Below the pieces are notes generated by a model that made no database searches, was not told the origin of the DNA, and saw only the letters and a list, made by a program, of their open reading frames with translations. This document shows positions 1 to 8,618 of a stretch of DNA of 49,492 nt, one piece after another. Origin of the DNA: Moraxellaceae bacterium AER2_44_116. GTDB taxonomy: Bacteria; Pseudomonadota; Gammaproteobacteria; Pseudomonadales; Moraxellaceae. How positions within the stretch are numbered: position 1 is the first letter of the stretch; each line of letters begins with the position of its first letter. The stretch covers positions 1 through 49,492 of the forward strand of contig VIAD01000019.1 of assembly GCA_006546595.1 (NCBI GenBank), in the 5' to 3' direction. Both the position numbers and the translations under genes were made by a program.

Positions 1-72
1 AAATCGTTTCTTCTACCGACGAAGCTCCTAAAAAGAAAATCGTTTCTTCTACCGATGAAATTCCTAAAAAGA
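1..72 (+). repeat. 36-bp in-frame tandem repeat
   Basis: Bases 1-36 and 37-72 are near-identical 36-bp units with two differences, C/T at 20/56 and GC/AT within the next codon. Each unit encodes 12 residues around IVSSTDE-[A/I]-PKKK. The array may continue upstream of the window. It lies inside the truncated SH3-type gene and keeps the reading frame. Confidence 0.85.
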
Positions 73-386
73 AAGCTGAGATCATACCGCCCATTATCTC
101 TGTATCGGCACTAGCGGCAGTACCTACAGCGACAGAAGCAGCAGTCAGCCAACGTCAACAACAATCCTTAATTGATAACGCCGAAAAAATAGACAGCATG
201 AACCGTGAGTTACTCACACAAAATCAAACCATGCAATTAGCCAATGAAAAGCTCGCCCAACAAGTTGAGCTCCTACAAAATGATCGTAGTTCTGAATACA
301 TGCGTAACGGTGTATTTTTTGTTGTGCTTGGCTTGTTTTTGGGCTGGTTATTGTCGAACATGCCACGTCAGCGTAAAAAATGGTAA
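1..386 (+). CDS. SH3-domain-type envelope protein, C-terminal part (5' truncated by window)
   Basis: The frame is open from base 3 and ends at TAA 384-386, so the gene enters from outside the window. The visible part has three sections. First come two copies of a 12-residue Lys/Ser/Thr repeat. Next is a Gln/Glu-rich stretch likely to form a coiled coil, around bases 140-300. Last is one membrane helix near the C-terminus (VFFVVLGLFLGWLL) followed by a basic tail ending RQRKKW. A coiled coil followed by one C-terminal helix and a short Arg/Lys tail is the pattern of the TIGR04211 SH3-domain proteins (YgiM-like). The SH3 domain itself would lie upstream and cannot be seen, so the family call is an inference. 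Its stop overlaps the mnmC start by 7 bases, so the two are probably cotranscribed. Confidence 0.6.
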   Translation, partial: IVSSTDEAPKKKIVSSTDEIPKKKAEIIPPIISVSALAAVPTATEAAVSQRQQQSLIDNAEKIDSMNRELLTQNQTMQLANEKLAQQVELLQNDRSSEYMRNGVFFVVLGLFLGWLLSNMPRQRKKW

Positions 387-2350
387 TTAAAGCCGCCGAA
401 ATCACTTGGCCGAATGGCCTGCCTTATTCCAATCAGTTTGGTGATATTTACTTTTCGTTGGATGATGGTTTAGCCGAAAAAAACTATGTTTTCTTACAGG
501 CCAATCAGCTAGCAGAACGCTTTGCCAAACTTGCGGCTAATGCTAGTTTTACCATTGCGGAAACAGGCTTTGGTACTGGCTTAAATTTTTTGGCCACATG
601 GCAACTTTGGCAACAAACCCGTCCTAATTCGGGCGCGTGGCTGCATTTTGTTTCGCTTGAAAAACACCCGTTGACGCCTGATGACTTACAACGTGCATTG
701 GCGTTATGGCCAAGTTTAGCGGCGTTATCCGCACAATTACTCGCCAACTATCCACCACTGACCGCAGGTTGGCATCGCTTAGTATTTGCTGAAGCCAACA
801 TTACCCTCACCTTATTATTGGGTGATGCTAATGAGCTACTGCCTGAGTTAGTCGCAGACGTGGATGCGTGGTTTTTAGATGGCTTTTCGCCTGATAAAAA
901 TCCTGAATTATGGCAGTTAAACTTACTCTCTCAAGTTGCCAAACTCAGTAAAGTCGATACCACGTTATCAACATATAGCGCTGCAAGTGTCGTAAAAAAA
1001 ACCTTGGAAGCCGCAGGCTTTGAAGTCATCAAGCAAAAAGGTTTTGGTCATAAACGACACATGACCACCGCCACCTTACGCCTAAAATCACCGCCACCAC
1101 TATCATGGCAAAGTCACGCCACAATTAGCCACGACAAAACAGCGATTGTTATTGGTGCAGGCATTGCAGGCGTGAGTTGTGCGCGTGCCTTAGCTTTACG
1201 CGGGTGGCAAGTCACGGTGATTGAACAAGCTGAGCATGCGGCTTCTGCTGCGTCGGGTAATCCTGCGGCCATTATTTATCCTAAACTTGCGCCTGCTCAT
1301 TTATCGGCGTGGCACTTTCAGCAACAAGCCTATTTAAGCTTATTGCCACAGCTTCGTGATAAATCATTGGCAGGGATATGGCAAGAGCGTGGTTTATTAT
1401 GGTTATTAGCAGGTAATCAACAACGTGAAGGGGACAAATTAGACTGTCATCCGTGGCCTGCATCGTTGGTGCGCAAAGTAGACGCAGAAGAAGCCTCAGT
1501 GATTGCAGGCGTAAAAATTGATGTGCCGTGTTTATACTTTCCACAAGCAGGTTTTTTACATCCTAAAGCGTTATGTGACGCATGGTTGAACCATCCTCAT
1601 ATTCAGTGTCATTGGCAAACACGGGTTACTCAACTGGTTAATCATCAGGGTGTATGGCAAGCACTGACTGACGACAATACTGTCATTGCCCAAGCGTCTG
1701 TCGTGGTGATTGCTAATGCTTTAGCCGCACAACAATTAACTGTGAGCCAAGCCTTACCGTTAACACCTGTTCGTGGTCAAATTGCTCAAATAACGACGAA
1801 TGACACCCTCAAACCCTTAACCAGTGTCTTATGTTATGGCGGTTATTTAACGCCCCATTATTCCGATACTCATTGTCTGGGCGCATCGTTTTTACCCAAT
1901 AATACCAATACTGATATTACCGACGAAGACCATCAGCATAACTACCAGTTATTAAATTCTTTTTTACCTGATTTAGCCCAACAACTACCCCCTATATCGA
2001 CATGGCAAGGCCGCTCTGCGTTACGTGCTCAAACCACTGATTATTTACCCATGGTGGGTGCATTACCTGTGTATGATGATTTTTGCCAGCGTTATGCAGA
2101 GTTTAAGCATGGCAAACAGGTCGATGAAGCTCCTGTTTATCATCAAGGCTTATACGTATCGTTGGGGCATGGTTCTAAGGGTTTTTGTTATGCGCCATTG
2201 GCTGCGGAAATTATTGCAGCTGAACTTAATCACGAACCGTATCCTGTTGCCGAACGGGTATTGAATGCGTTGAATCCTGCACGATTTTGGGTGAAGGCGT
2301 TAAAACGGCGGCAGACTGTTCGGCAACCAACATCAAAACCGATGTCATAG
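380..2350 (+). CDS. mnmC: Bifunctional tRNA wobble-uridine modification enzyme MnmC
   Basis: MnmC carries out the last two steps of mnm5s2U34 formation in tRNA. The C-terminal FAD oxidoreductase removes the carboxymethyl group and the N-terminal SAM methyltransferase adds a methyl. At 656 residues it has the usual two-domain length. The methyltransferase shows ETGFGTGLNF near residue 60 and FLDGFSPDKNPELW near 170. The FAD domain opens with IGAGIAGVSCARAL near residue 258 and ends with the expected GLYVSLGHGSKGF region. The start ATG lies inside the last codons of the upstream gene (ATGGTAA), which suggests translational coupling. The final dozen residues after KALKRR look non-native and run into a dehydrogenase remnant just past the stop. 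Confidence 0.95.
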   Translation: MVIKAAEITWPNGLPYSNQFGDIYFSLDDGLAEKNYVFLQANQLAERFAKLAANASFTIAETGFGTGLNFLATWQLWQQTRPNSGAWLHFVSLEKHPLTPDDLQRALALWPSLAALSAQLLANYPPLTAGWHRLVFAEANITLTLLLGDANELLPELVADVDAWFLDGFSPDKNPELWQLNLLSQVAKLSKVDTTLSTYSAASVVKKTLEAAGFEVIKQKGFGHKRHMTTATLRLKSPPPLSWQSHATISHDKTAIVIGAGIAGVSCARALALRGWQVTVIEQAEHAASAASGNPAAIIYPKLAPAHLSAWHFQQQAYLSLLPQLRDKSLAGIWQERGLLWLLAGNQQREGDKLDCHPWPASLVRKVDAEEASVIAGVKIDVPCLYFPQAGFLHPKALCDAWLNHPHIQCHWQTRVTQLVNHQGVWQALTDDNTVIAQASVVVIANALAAQQLTVSQALPLTPVRGQIAQITTNDTLKPLTSVLCYGGYLTPHYSDTHCLGASFLPNNTNTDITDEDHQHNYQLLNSFLPDLAQQLPPISTWQGRSALRAQTTDYLPMVGALPVYDDFCQRYAEFKHGKQVDEAPVYHQGLYVSLGHGSKGFCYAPLAAEIIAAELNHEPYPVAERVLNALNPARFWVKALKRRQTVRQPTSKPMS

Positions 2351-2416
2351 TTACTCTCGACATCCGCACAATGCATCACAGGTCAAACTATTGCCGTCGA
2401 TGGTGGGTGGTTTTAG
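2351..2416 (+). pseudogene. Remnant of a short-chain dehydrogenase C-terminus
   Basis: Directly after the mnmC TAG, in the same frame, 21 codons read LLSTSAQCITGQTIAVDGGWF and then TAG (2414-2416; one residue is left off one end here to keep the string short: the full run starts LLST and ends GGWF). The ITGQ-x-[IL]-x-VDGGW ending is the signature C-terminus of classical SDR enzymes of the FabG type. There is no start codon, Rossmann motif or YxxxK nearby. It therefore looks like the tail of a deleted gene, and the odd last residues of MnmC may also come from it. This is seen in sequence; the history is inferred. Confidence 0.55.
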
Positions 2417-2428
2417 TCGGATCGGCCA

Positions 2429-2821
2429 TTAGTGCGATGACTGACACAAACACAATGGCAAGCTGCTTTGCCATTGCTTATTCACTTGTGTCAGTAAACA
2501 TTGTTGACGCACTAACTCCAACTTAAACTGATTCGGCTTATGTAAAGACTGTCCCTCTTTATGCGTACCATCTGCGTTACGCTGAACAACAGACTCTAAA
2601 GACATTGTTGATGCTGTCGAAAAAACTGTTGGCGAGACATGAACAGGGTAATTAATCGCCTCTGCTAAACGCAACGACAATTGTTGGTAACAGTCGTCAG
2701 TATTATTAGAGGTGAACAACGCAGGTATCGGTTTATTCACATTCACCACAATGGCAGAAGGCGCACTTTGGCACGCCGATAGGCTAAATACACAGACGAG
2801 GCAAAGTAGTTTTTTCATCAT
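2429..2821 (-). CDS. Small putative lipoprotein
   Basis: A 130-residue protein of unknown function. It begins with a clear lipoprotein signal: MMKK, a hydrophobic core and the lipobox LSAC, with the acylated Cys at residue 17. The mature part has no domain I recognise. It contains four further cysteines in its second half, two of them in the C-terminal LCLC. It stands alone, divergent in reading from mnmC and separated from the downstream protease gene by about 100 bp. The signal peptide makes a real gene likely, but the function is unknown. Confidence 0.6.
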   Translation of the reverse strand: MMKKLLCLVCVFSLSACQSAPSAIVVNVNKPIPALFTSNNTDDCYQQLSLRLAEAINYPVHVSPTVFSTASTMSLESVVQRNADGTHKEGQSLHKPNQFKLELVRQQCLLTQVNKQWQSSLPLCLCQSSH

Positions 2822-2923
2822 GTTATGCTCTTTTTTGTTGTTTGCTTTCCGACCATTAACGTAACAAACATGTTACTTTTCGTCTCTATTACCGTGATAG
2901 AAACAGCGACGAAAAATCATCGT

Positions 2924-5380
2924 TTATACATCCCCATCCTTACCGTCTTTGTGATCGCCCGCTTTTTTGTCTTTTTTGCTCTTTTTACTCTTCTTCGGCT
3001 TATCGCCTTTATCAATCTTATGCCACTGTTTGAGTTGCGCTAAGACTCGTCCCATCACGGATTGTTCAGGATATTTACCTTTGCTATTAGCGACACCCAT
3101 CGGCACACCCAATAACAACTCTAAGGCTTCTTCAGCATGACCAACGGCATGTACCGTAAATAGCCCCTGCTCAACCGCTTGTACAATTTCAGGACGCAAC
3201 ATTAAATGACGGACATTTTGCTGAGGAATAATCACCCCTTGTGTGCCTGTAAAACCTTTTAACTGACACGCGGCAAAAAAGCCTTCAATTTTGACGTTGA
3301 CACCACCAATCGGCTGAATTTCACCCATTTGGTTCATAGAGCCTGTAATACCCACATCTTGACGAATTGGCAAATCAGTAATGGCGGAAATTAACGCCGC
3401 TAATTCGGCCATCGTTGCACTATCACCTTCAACGCCACCGTAGTTTTGCTCCATCGCAATACTGGCAGAAAAATGAATCGCTCGATCACGGCCAAATTTC
3501 GCCCGTAAATAACTGGATAAAATCAGCACGCCTTTCGCATGTAACGAACCGCCTAAATCGACTGTCCGCTCAATATCTAAGACTTCACCGCCACCTTGAT
3601 GCACGGTTGCGGTAATACGTGAGGGTAAACCAAATTCACTATCGGCATAATGCACCACCGTTAGACCGTTAATTTGACCGACCACTGCGCCTTCACAATT
3701 AATCAGTTGTGTGCCATGAGCAATGTCTTCCATGTACAGTTCACGCAATTGACCACGACGACGCTCCTGTCCTGCTAAGGCATGGCGAATATGGGCGGCA
3801 TTGACGTGTTTTTCTTGTTGATGAATCGCCCAATAATGCGCTTCACGCAATAAATCACCGACACTCGACGCATGTAATGATAGTTTTTGTTGATCTTCGG
3901 CGGCGCGTGCACTTTCTTCAATCAAGGCCATTAACGCACTACGGTCAAACGGTAACAGCTTCTCTTTGGCAACACAGTCAGCTAAGAAATGTGCATATTT
4001 TTGTTCATTTTCCACCGTACGCGGCATCGCACTGGCAAAATCAGCCCGAATCTTAAAAAACTGTTGTAGCTCTGGGTCGTACTCTTGCAATAAATGAAAC
4101 GTTTCTCGATCACCCAACAACACAATTTTGACATCTAATGGAATGGCGTCTGGCTCTAACGAAATCGTGCCTGTCAGGGTTAACATTTGTTCTAAAGACG
4201 ACAGCTTTAACGAACGTGAACGTAACGCACGTTTGAGCCCTTGCCAAGCGTACGGTTGCTCTAACACTTGTTCCGCTTCTAGCAACAAATAACCGCCATT
4301 CGCACGATGTAACGCCCCTGCCCGAATCAAGGTAAAGTCAGTTGCTACTGTGCCCATATAGGTCACTTGTTCAACATGCCCCATTAAGTTGTAATGCGTG
4401 GGTAAATCTTCAAAAACAACAGGTGCGCCTTTTTTCGGGTTATTACTGACGATGACATTAAATTGATAACGCGATGGAATGGCGTTATCACTGCTGACAC
4501 TCGCCACCGCATCAGGCTCTAATTCTTGGCTATTCAAAATCAAATCGACGTTTTCAATAATATCTTGTTGATAGCTCGATAAATAACTGACCAATGACGT
4601 TAAATCTTCATACTGCGTTTTTAGCTTTTTAATTAATGGCTCAATAGCAGCCAACGTCACTTCATCATTTAATTTTTGCACTTGATCGCGGTTCTGGTCT
4701 TCCATACGCCCCAAACGATCCGCTAATTTTTGCAGACGCTTTTCCATGTCATGCATCGCTGTTTTACGCTGCTGCTGGTCATCAATCGTCAATGCGTTAA
4801 ATGCGTCAATGTTCATCACCTCACCTTCAGGCGTGGTTGGTGAAAACCCATGACCACCGGGGGTGCGTAACACTAATTTTAATTGACGTTTTTCTGCTTC
4901 TAAGGCCAAGTCTTGTAGTTCATCTTGTTGCGCTTGGGTTAGCGTTGCTTTTAAGCCTTCGACACGCCCCACATAAGATTCATGCTGAAACGAGGCTTGT
5001 ACCGCACGGCTAATCGCACGCCATAATTTGGTCATGCTTTTTTGCACGACTACGCCTTTACCTGCGGGTAACTCTAAAACAATAGGATTACGCGGTTCGA
5101 CAAAGTTATTGACATAACACCAATCACTGGCAGCTTCTTCTTGTTGTGCTGCTTCAGCCAATAAACGCTTAATCATGGTGCGTTTGCCTAAACCATTTTC
5201 ACCAATCGCAAAAATATTGTAGCCGTCATGCGGCATTTCTAAGGCCATTAACACGGCTTCTTTGGCACGTTCTTGGCCTAAAAAATCATTAAACGCTTTT
5301 AAGCGGCGCGTCGATGCGGGCAAAGCGTCAGCGACAGCGGGTTTATAAAGTTGCTCAACCGTTAAAAGCTTGGCTGTCAT
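2924..5380 (-). CDS. Lon-like ATP-dependent protease (LonB/YcbZ type)
   Basis: An 818-residue AAA+ protease. Residues near 50-58 hold a Walker A (GENGLGKRT). The C-terminal S16 peptidase domain carries the catalytic Ser in GDSATMAE (about residue 654) and the Lys in GGVNVKIEGFF (about 697), 43 residues apart as in Lon. The middle contains a coiled-coil-rich insertion (roughly 130-280), as in the YcbZ/archaeal-LonB-like branch rather than classic Lon, and there is no Lon N-terminal substrate domain. The last 25-30 residues are mostly Lys, Asp, Ser and Gly, a likely disordered tail. The start chosen is ATG 5378-5380, with AGGA six bases upstream. A TTG five codons earlier has no such site. Confidence 0.9.
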   Translation of the reverse strand: MTAKLLTVEQLYKPAVADALPASTRRLKAFNDFLGQERAKEAVLMALEMPHDGYNIFAIGENGLGKRTMIKRLLAEAAQQEEAASDWCYVNNFVEPRNPIVLELPAGKGVVVQKSMTKLWRAISRAVQASFQHESYVGRVEGLKATLTQAQQDELQDLALEAEKRQLKLVLRTPGGHGFSPTTPEGEVMNIDAFNALTIDDQQQRKTAMHDMEKRLQKLADRLGRMEDQNRDQVQKLNDEVTLAAIEPLIKKLKTQYEDLTSLVSYLSSYQQDIIENVDLILNSQELEPDAVASVSSDNAIPSRYQFNVIVSNNPKKGAPVVFEDLPTHYNLMGHVEQVTYMGTVATDFTLIRAGALHRANGGYLLLEAEQVLEQPYAWQGLKRALRSRSLKLSSLEQMLTLTGTISLEPDAIPLDVKIVLLGDRETFHLLQEYDPELQQFFKIRADFASAMPRTVENEQKYAHFLADCVAKEKLLPFDRSALMALIEESARAAEDQQKLSLHASSVGDLLREAHYWAIHQQEKHVNAAHIRHALAGQERRRGQLRELYMEDIAHGTQLINCEGAVVGQINGLTVVHYADSEFGLPSRITATVHQGGGEVLDIERTVDLGGSLHAKGVLILSSYLRAKFGRDRAIHFSASIAMEQNYGGVEGDSATMAELAALISAITDLPIRQDVGITGSMNQMGEIQPIGGVNVKIEGFFAACQLKGFTGTQGVIIPQQNVRHLMLRPEIVQAVEQGLFTVHAVGHAEEALELLLGVPMGVANSKGKYPEQSVMGRVLAQLKQWHKIDKGDKPKKSKKSKKDKKAGDHKDGKDGDV

Positions 5381-5442
5381 ATAGTGTCCTAACAAAAATA
5401 CTTAATCAAAATAAAATGCGGGAAATTGGCTCGTCAATCCTA

Positions 5443-5856
5443 TCATGCACTACGCGGTAACGCGTACGTTCCGCTAGCGTGCGCGACTAATTGTTGTTGG
5501 CTATAGAGATGTACCGTCAACACCACACTACGCTTACCTGCTTTTAAAATGGTCGCAGTGGCTTGTAAATCAATGGCAGCGGGTTTGGCTAAAAAATGAA
5601 TACTGAAATCTTGCGTCACAGCTAACAACTGCTCACCATAATGCGCTAACACGGCGGCGTACATCGCGGCATCGGCTAAAGTCATCATCGTTGGCCCAGA
5701 TAATGTACCGCCAAACCGTAATTGGCTTGCATCATACAGAAACACACATTCAGCGGTCGTTGTGCTGACATTTAATACCGTAAATTGTCCGTTCTCGGCA
5801 CTGGGTACGGTGTCGCGAATAAGGGTAGTAATGGTTTGTGCAGTTAATTTAGACAA
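5443..5856 (-). CDS. PaaI-family hotdog thioesterase
   Basis: A 137-residue single hotdog-fold protein. The stretch GGTLSGPTMMTLADAAMYAA (residues about 49-68) matches the central helix of the PaaI/4HBT thioesterases, where the G-G-x(4)-P/A and the acidic residue line the acyl-CoA site. The likely role is hydrolysis of an acyl-CoA; the substrate cannot be read from sequence. The start is a TTG (5854-5856), since no in-frame ATG precedes the conserved core; GAGA lies a few bases upstream. It is divergent from proS, with about 145 bp between the starts. Confidence 0.8.
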   Translation of the reverse strand: MSKLTAQTITTLIRDTVPSAENGQFTVLNVSTTTAECVFLYDASQLRFGGTLSGPTMMTLADAAMYAAVLAHYGEQLLAVTQDFSIHFLAKPAAIDLQATATILKAGKRSVVLTVHLYSQQQLVAHASGTYALPRSA

Positions 5857-5921
5857 ATTATTCTCGATGCAAAGGAGGATACTGGGGTGATTTTAGCAGT
5901 TAAAAGCCCCTTGTAGGCAGT

Positions 5922-5950
5922 TTGCCATCATTTCTTGCTTTCATTATGAA
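5922..5950 (+). promoter_or_regulatory. Candidate sigma-70 promoter for proS
   Basis: TTGCCA (5922-5927) and TATGAA (5945-5950) are separated by exactly 17 bp, about 50 bp upstream of the proS start. The -10 matches the consensus at four of six positions. No experimental support is visible. Confidence 0.4.
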
Positions 5951-6001
5951 GCGATTACCCACTAAAATTACCGCCATTCTTCTTTTTTGAGCTTTATCAC
6001 C

Positions 6002-7723
6002 ATGCGCGCCAGCCGATTTATGCTTGCCACCCTTCGTGAAACGCCTTCCGATGCCGTGGTTATTTCCCATCAACTGATGCTTCGTGCAGGCTTAATTCGT
6101 AAAGTCGGCACAGGTTTATACAACTGGTTACCTCTAGGCGTGCGCGTACTACAAAAAGTACAGGCGATTATTCGTGAGGAAATGAATCGCGCCCATGCTT
6201 TAGAAGTATTAATGCCAGTCACCCAACCCGCAGAATTATGGGAAGAGTCTGGCCGTTATGTGCAATATGGTGCAGAGTTACTCCGTTTTAAAGACCGTCA
6301 TAATACCAATTATGTCCTCGGCCCAACGCATGAAGAAGTGATTACCGATTTAGCGCGTAACGAACTAAAATCGTACAAACAATTACCGATTAATTTCTAT
6401 CAAATTCAAACCAAGTTTCGTGATGAAATTCGTCCACGTTTTGGCGTCATGCGCTCACGCGAATTTATCATGAAAGATGCTTATTCTTTTCATAGTGACA
6501 TGGCTTCGTTGCAAGAAACCTATGATGTGATGTATGACACCTATTGCCGTATTTTTAGCCGCATTGGGGTTGATTTCCGTCCTGTCCAAGCCGATACAGG
6601 ATCTATTGGCGGTGATGGCTCACATGAGTTTCACGTCTTAGCCGAAAGTGGTGAAGATTTAATCGCGTTTTCGGATAGCTCGGACTATGCCGCTAATATT
6701 GAAATGGCCGAAGCCATTTGCACCACCAAACGCCCTGCTGCGTCACAAGCGTTAACGACGGTTGAGACGCCCAATATGCATAGCATTGCCGACGTCTCAG
6801 CCTTTTTAAATGTCACCGCCGCACAAACCGTAAAAACGTTAATCGTTCGCGGACAGGCAGACAAAAAAGGTCAATATGGCTTAGTCGCATTGGTATTGCG
6901 TGGTGATCACGAGCTAAACGAAATTAAAGCTGAAAAACTCGCGCAAGTCGGTGCGCCTTTAACGATGGCTAGTGAAGCTGAAGTCTTAGCGACGATTGGC
7001 TGCAAAGTGGGTTCCATTGGCCCTCAAGGTTTAACAATTCCTGTGTTAGTTGACCGCAGTGCGGCTGCTTTGGCTGATTTTGTGGCCGGTGCAAATATTG
7101 ATGGTCAACACCTGACAGGAATGAACTGGGAACGTGATGCCACAATCACCGCCGTTGTTGACCTGCGTAATGTCGTTGCGGGTGATGATTCACCCGATGG
7201 CTTTGGTCAGCTCGTCTTAAAACGGGGCATTGAAGTCGGCCATATTTTCCAACTCGGTCAAAAGTACTCTGAAGCATTGAACTGCACTGTATTGGGTGAG
7301 GATGGCAAACCCTTTGTCGTCACTATGGGCTGTTATGGCATTGGTGTCACCCGTGTCGTGGCTTCAGCAATTGAACAGAACTACGACGAGAAAGGCATTA
7401 TTTGGCCAGATAGCATTGCGCCATTCCATATTGCCTTAGTGCCCATGGGTAATGCAAAGTCAACGCGCATTTTAGAAGAAAGCCAAAAACTGTATGAGCA
7501 ATTAACTGCCGCAGGTTACGACGTTTTCTTTGATGATCGTAATGATCGTGCGGGTGTTAAATTTGCTGATATTGAATTAATTGGTATTCCCCACCGTTTA
7601 GTGGTGGGTGAAAAAGGCTTGGATGCAGGCACGATTGAATATAAAGGCCGTCGTGATAGCGACACAACGCAGGTTAACTTGACTGATTTAATGGTGTTTT
7701 TGGCAGACACTGTTAGAAAATAA
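6002..7723 (+). CDS. proS: Prolyl-tRNA synthetase
   Basis: Charges tRNA-Pro with proline. From the ATG at 6002 the protein is 573 residues, essentially the length of the bacterial-type enzyme with an editing insertion. Class II motifs are present: PTHEEVITDLARNELKSYK, the motif 2 region FRDEIRPRFGVMRSREFIMK, and motif 3 near GCYGIGVTRVVASAIEQ. The insertion between motifs 2 and 3 (about residues 220-400) corresponds to the YbaK-like editing domain. A TTG five codons upstream also opens the frame, but the conserved MR-x-S start of the family begins at 6002. Confidence 0.97.
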   Translation: MRASRFMLATLRETPSDAVVISHQLMLRAGLIRKVGTGLYNWLPLGVRVLQKVQAIIREEMNRAHALEVLMPVTQPAELWEESGRYVQYGAELLRFKDRHNTNYVLGPTHEEVITDLARNELKSYKQLPINFYQIQTKFRDEIRPRFGVMRSREFIMKDAYSFHSDMASLQETYDVMYDTYCRIFSRIGVDFRPVQADTGSIGGDGSHEFHVLAESGEDLIAFSDSSDYAANIEMAEAICTTKRPAASQALTTVETPNMHSIADVSAFLNVTAAQTVKTLIVRGQADKKGQYGLVALVLRGDHELNEIKAEKLAQVGAPLTMASEAEVLATIGCKVGSIGPQGLTIPVLVDRSAAALADFVAGANIDGQHLTGMNWERDATITAVVDLRNVVAGDDSPDGFGQLVLKRGIEVGHIFQLGQKYSEALNCTVLGEDGKPFVVTMGCYGIGVTRVVASAIEQNYDEKGIIWPDSIAPFHIALVPMGNAKSTRILEESQKLYEQLTAAGYDVFFDDRNDRAGVKFADIELIGIPHRLVVGEKGLDAGTIEYKGRRDSDTTQVNLTDLMVFLADTVRK

Positions 7724-7735
7724 TCCTACCCAACC

Positions 7736-7769
7736 GCGAGATATGAGGAAATTCAGCCTAATATCTCGC
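7736..7769 (+). terminator. Hairpin after proS, possible terminator
   Basis: A perfect 9-bp inverted repeat, GCGAGATAT (7736-7744) and ATATCTCGC (7761-7769), begins 12 bases after the proS stop. The following tract (ATCACTTTTGCC) has only four T residues, so termination would be weak. It could instead protect the mRNA 3' end. Confidence 0.45.
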
Positions 7770-7924
7770 ATCACTTTTGCCTTCCTAATCCTTAATTATC
7801 TAGTACGCTGAGTATGTGTCTGGTTTTACATCTTGCTTAAATCATCTGTAACAAAAGGCCACTTTACTCCTCTAAATAATAAGCAGAAATTAACGTCCAA
7901 AATAACACCAAGAAGGAATGCAAC

Positions 7925-8566
7925 ATGTCCGCACCACATCACGATAATCACTGTCCATCTTGCCAATCTCGCCGTCAATTTTTAGGCTCAGGACTGATAT
8001 TAGGCTTAGGGTTAATTTTACCAAGCCTAAGCGTTGCAGGCAGTTTCAAACAGTTTAATGGCGACATCTTAGTCAATGGCCGTCAAGCGACTTCTCGCAC
8101 GCGGATTCACGCAGGAAGCCTCATTACTACATCGGCAAATAGCTCGACTGCGTTTGTCATCGGTAATAATGCGTTTATGATGCGTCCCAGCAGTCAAGTC
8201 AAATTTACGCCTCTAGGAAATTCGCGTTCGTCCATTTCCACTTTACGTTTAATTACAGGCGGATTATTAAGCGTCTTTGGGCCTGGGCCCAAAAAACTGA
8301 TTACCAACACCGCCACTATTGGTATTCGTGGTACAGGCGTATACATGGAATCACAAGAAGCCAGTACCTATTTCTGTTTATGCTATGGCAAAGTAGACTT
8401 ATCGGCCAATGTGAATGTCGATAAAACGCAAGAACTCGAAACCAAACATCATGTTGGGAAAAATATTAACAAAGAAGGACTGATAGATCAGGCCGGAATG
8501 ACAAATCATACTGATGAAGAATTAGTGATGTTAGAAGGCTTAGTTGGCCGAAAAGTGCCATTTTAA
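7925..8566 (+). CDS. Tat-exported FecR-like domain protein
   Basis: A 213-residue protein. Residues 15-20 (SRRQFL) are a twin-arginine motif, followed by a hydrophobic stretch (about 21-37) and a likely cleavage near SVAG. The mature part resembles the beta-helical FecR domain: repeated short strands, LITGGLLSVFGPGPKKL and TNTATIGIRGTGVYME. Unlike sigma regulators of the FecR/FecI type it has no cytoplasmic anti-sigma part, and no sigma factor or TonB receptor is nearby, so FecR here names a fold, not a function. A CPSC pair precedes the Tat motif and a CLC pair follows the domain. The start has a good site (AAGAAGGA). It stands alone between proS and a convergent SDR gene. Confidence 0.7.
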   Translation: MSAPHHDNHCPSCQSRRQFLGSGLILGLGLILPSLSVAGSFKQFNGDILVNGRQATSRTRIHAGSLITTSANSSTAFVIGNNAFMMRPSSQVKFTPLGNSRSSISTLRLITGGLLSVFGPGPKKLITNTATIGIRGTGVYMESQEASTYFCLCYGKVDLSANVNVDKTQELETKHHVGKNINKEGLIDQAGMTNHTDEELVMLEGLVGRKVPF

Positions 8567-8580
8567 ACGAGATTTTACGC

Positions 8581-8605
8581 AAAAATGGGCGGTGAATACC
8601 GCCCA
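8581..8605 (-). terminator. Intrinsic terminator for the minus-strand SDR gene
   Basis: TGGGCGGT (8586-8593), a GAAT loop and ACCGCCCA (8598-8605) form a perfect 8-bp stem. Read on the minus strand it is followed by five T residues (8585-8581) and lies just past the SDR stop. It can also back up the convergent FecR-like gene, but the T tract favours the minus strand. Confidence 0.65.
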
Positions 8606-8618
8606 ACAACAGCAAATA

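Noticed and set aside
2287..2526. 79-codon open frame overlapping the mnmC end
   Set aside because: It overlaps mnmC and the lipoprotein gene in another frame. The recognisable dehydrogenase tail is in a different frame.
2825..3043. 72-codon hydrophobic open frame on the plus strand
   Set aside because: It is the complement of the Lys-rich tail of the Lon-like gene, which reads as Leu/Phe on the other strand.
7925..8566. FecR-type anti-sigma regulator
   Set aside because: It has a Tat signal and no cytoplasmic domain, and there is no sigma factor or TonB receptor nearby.
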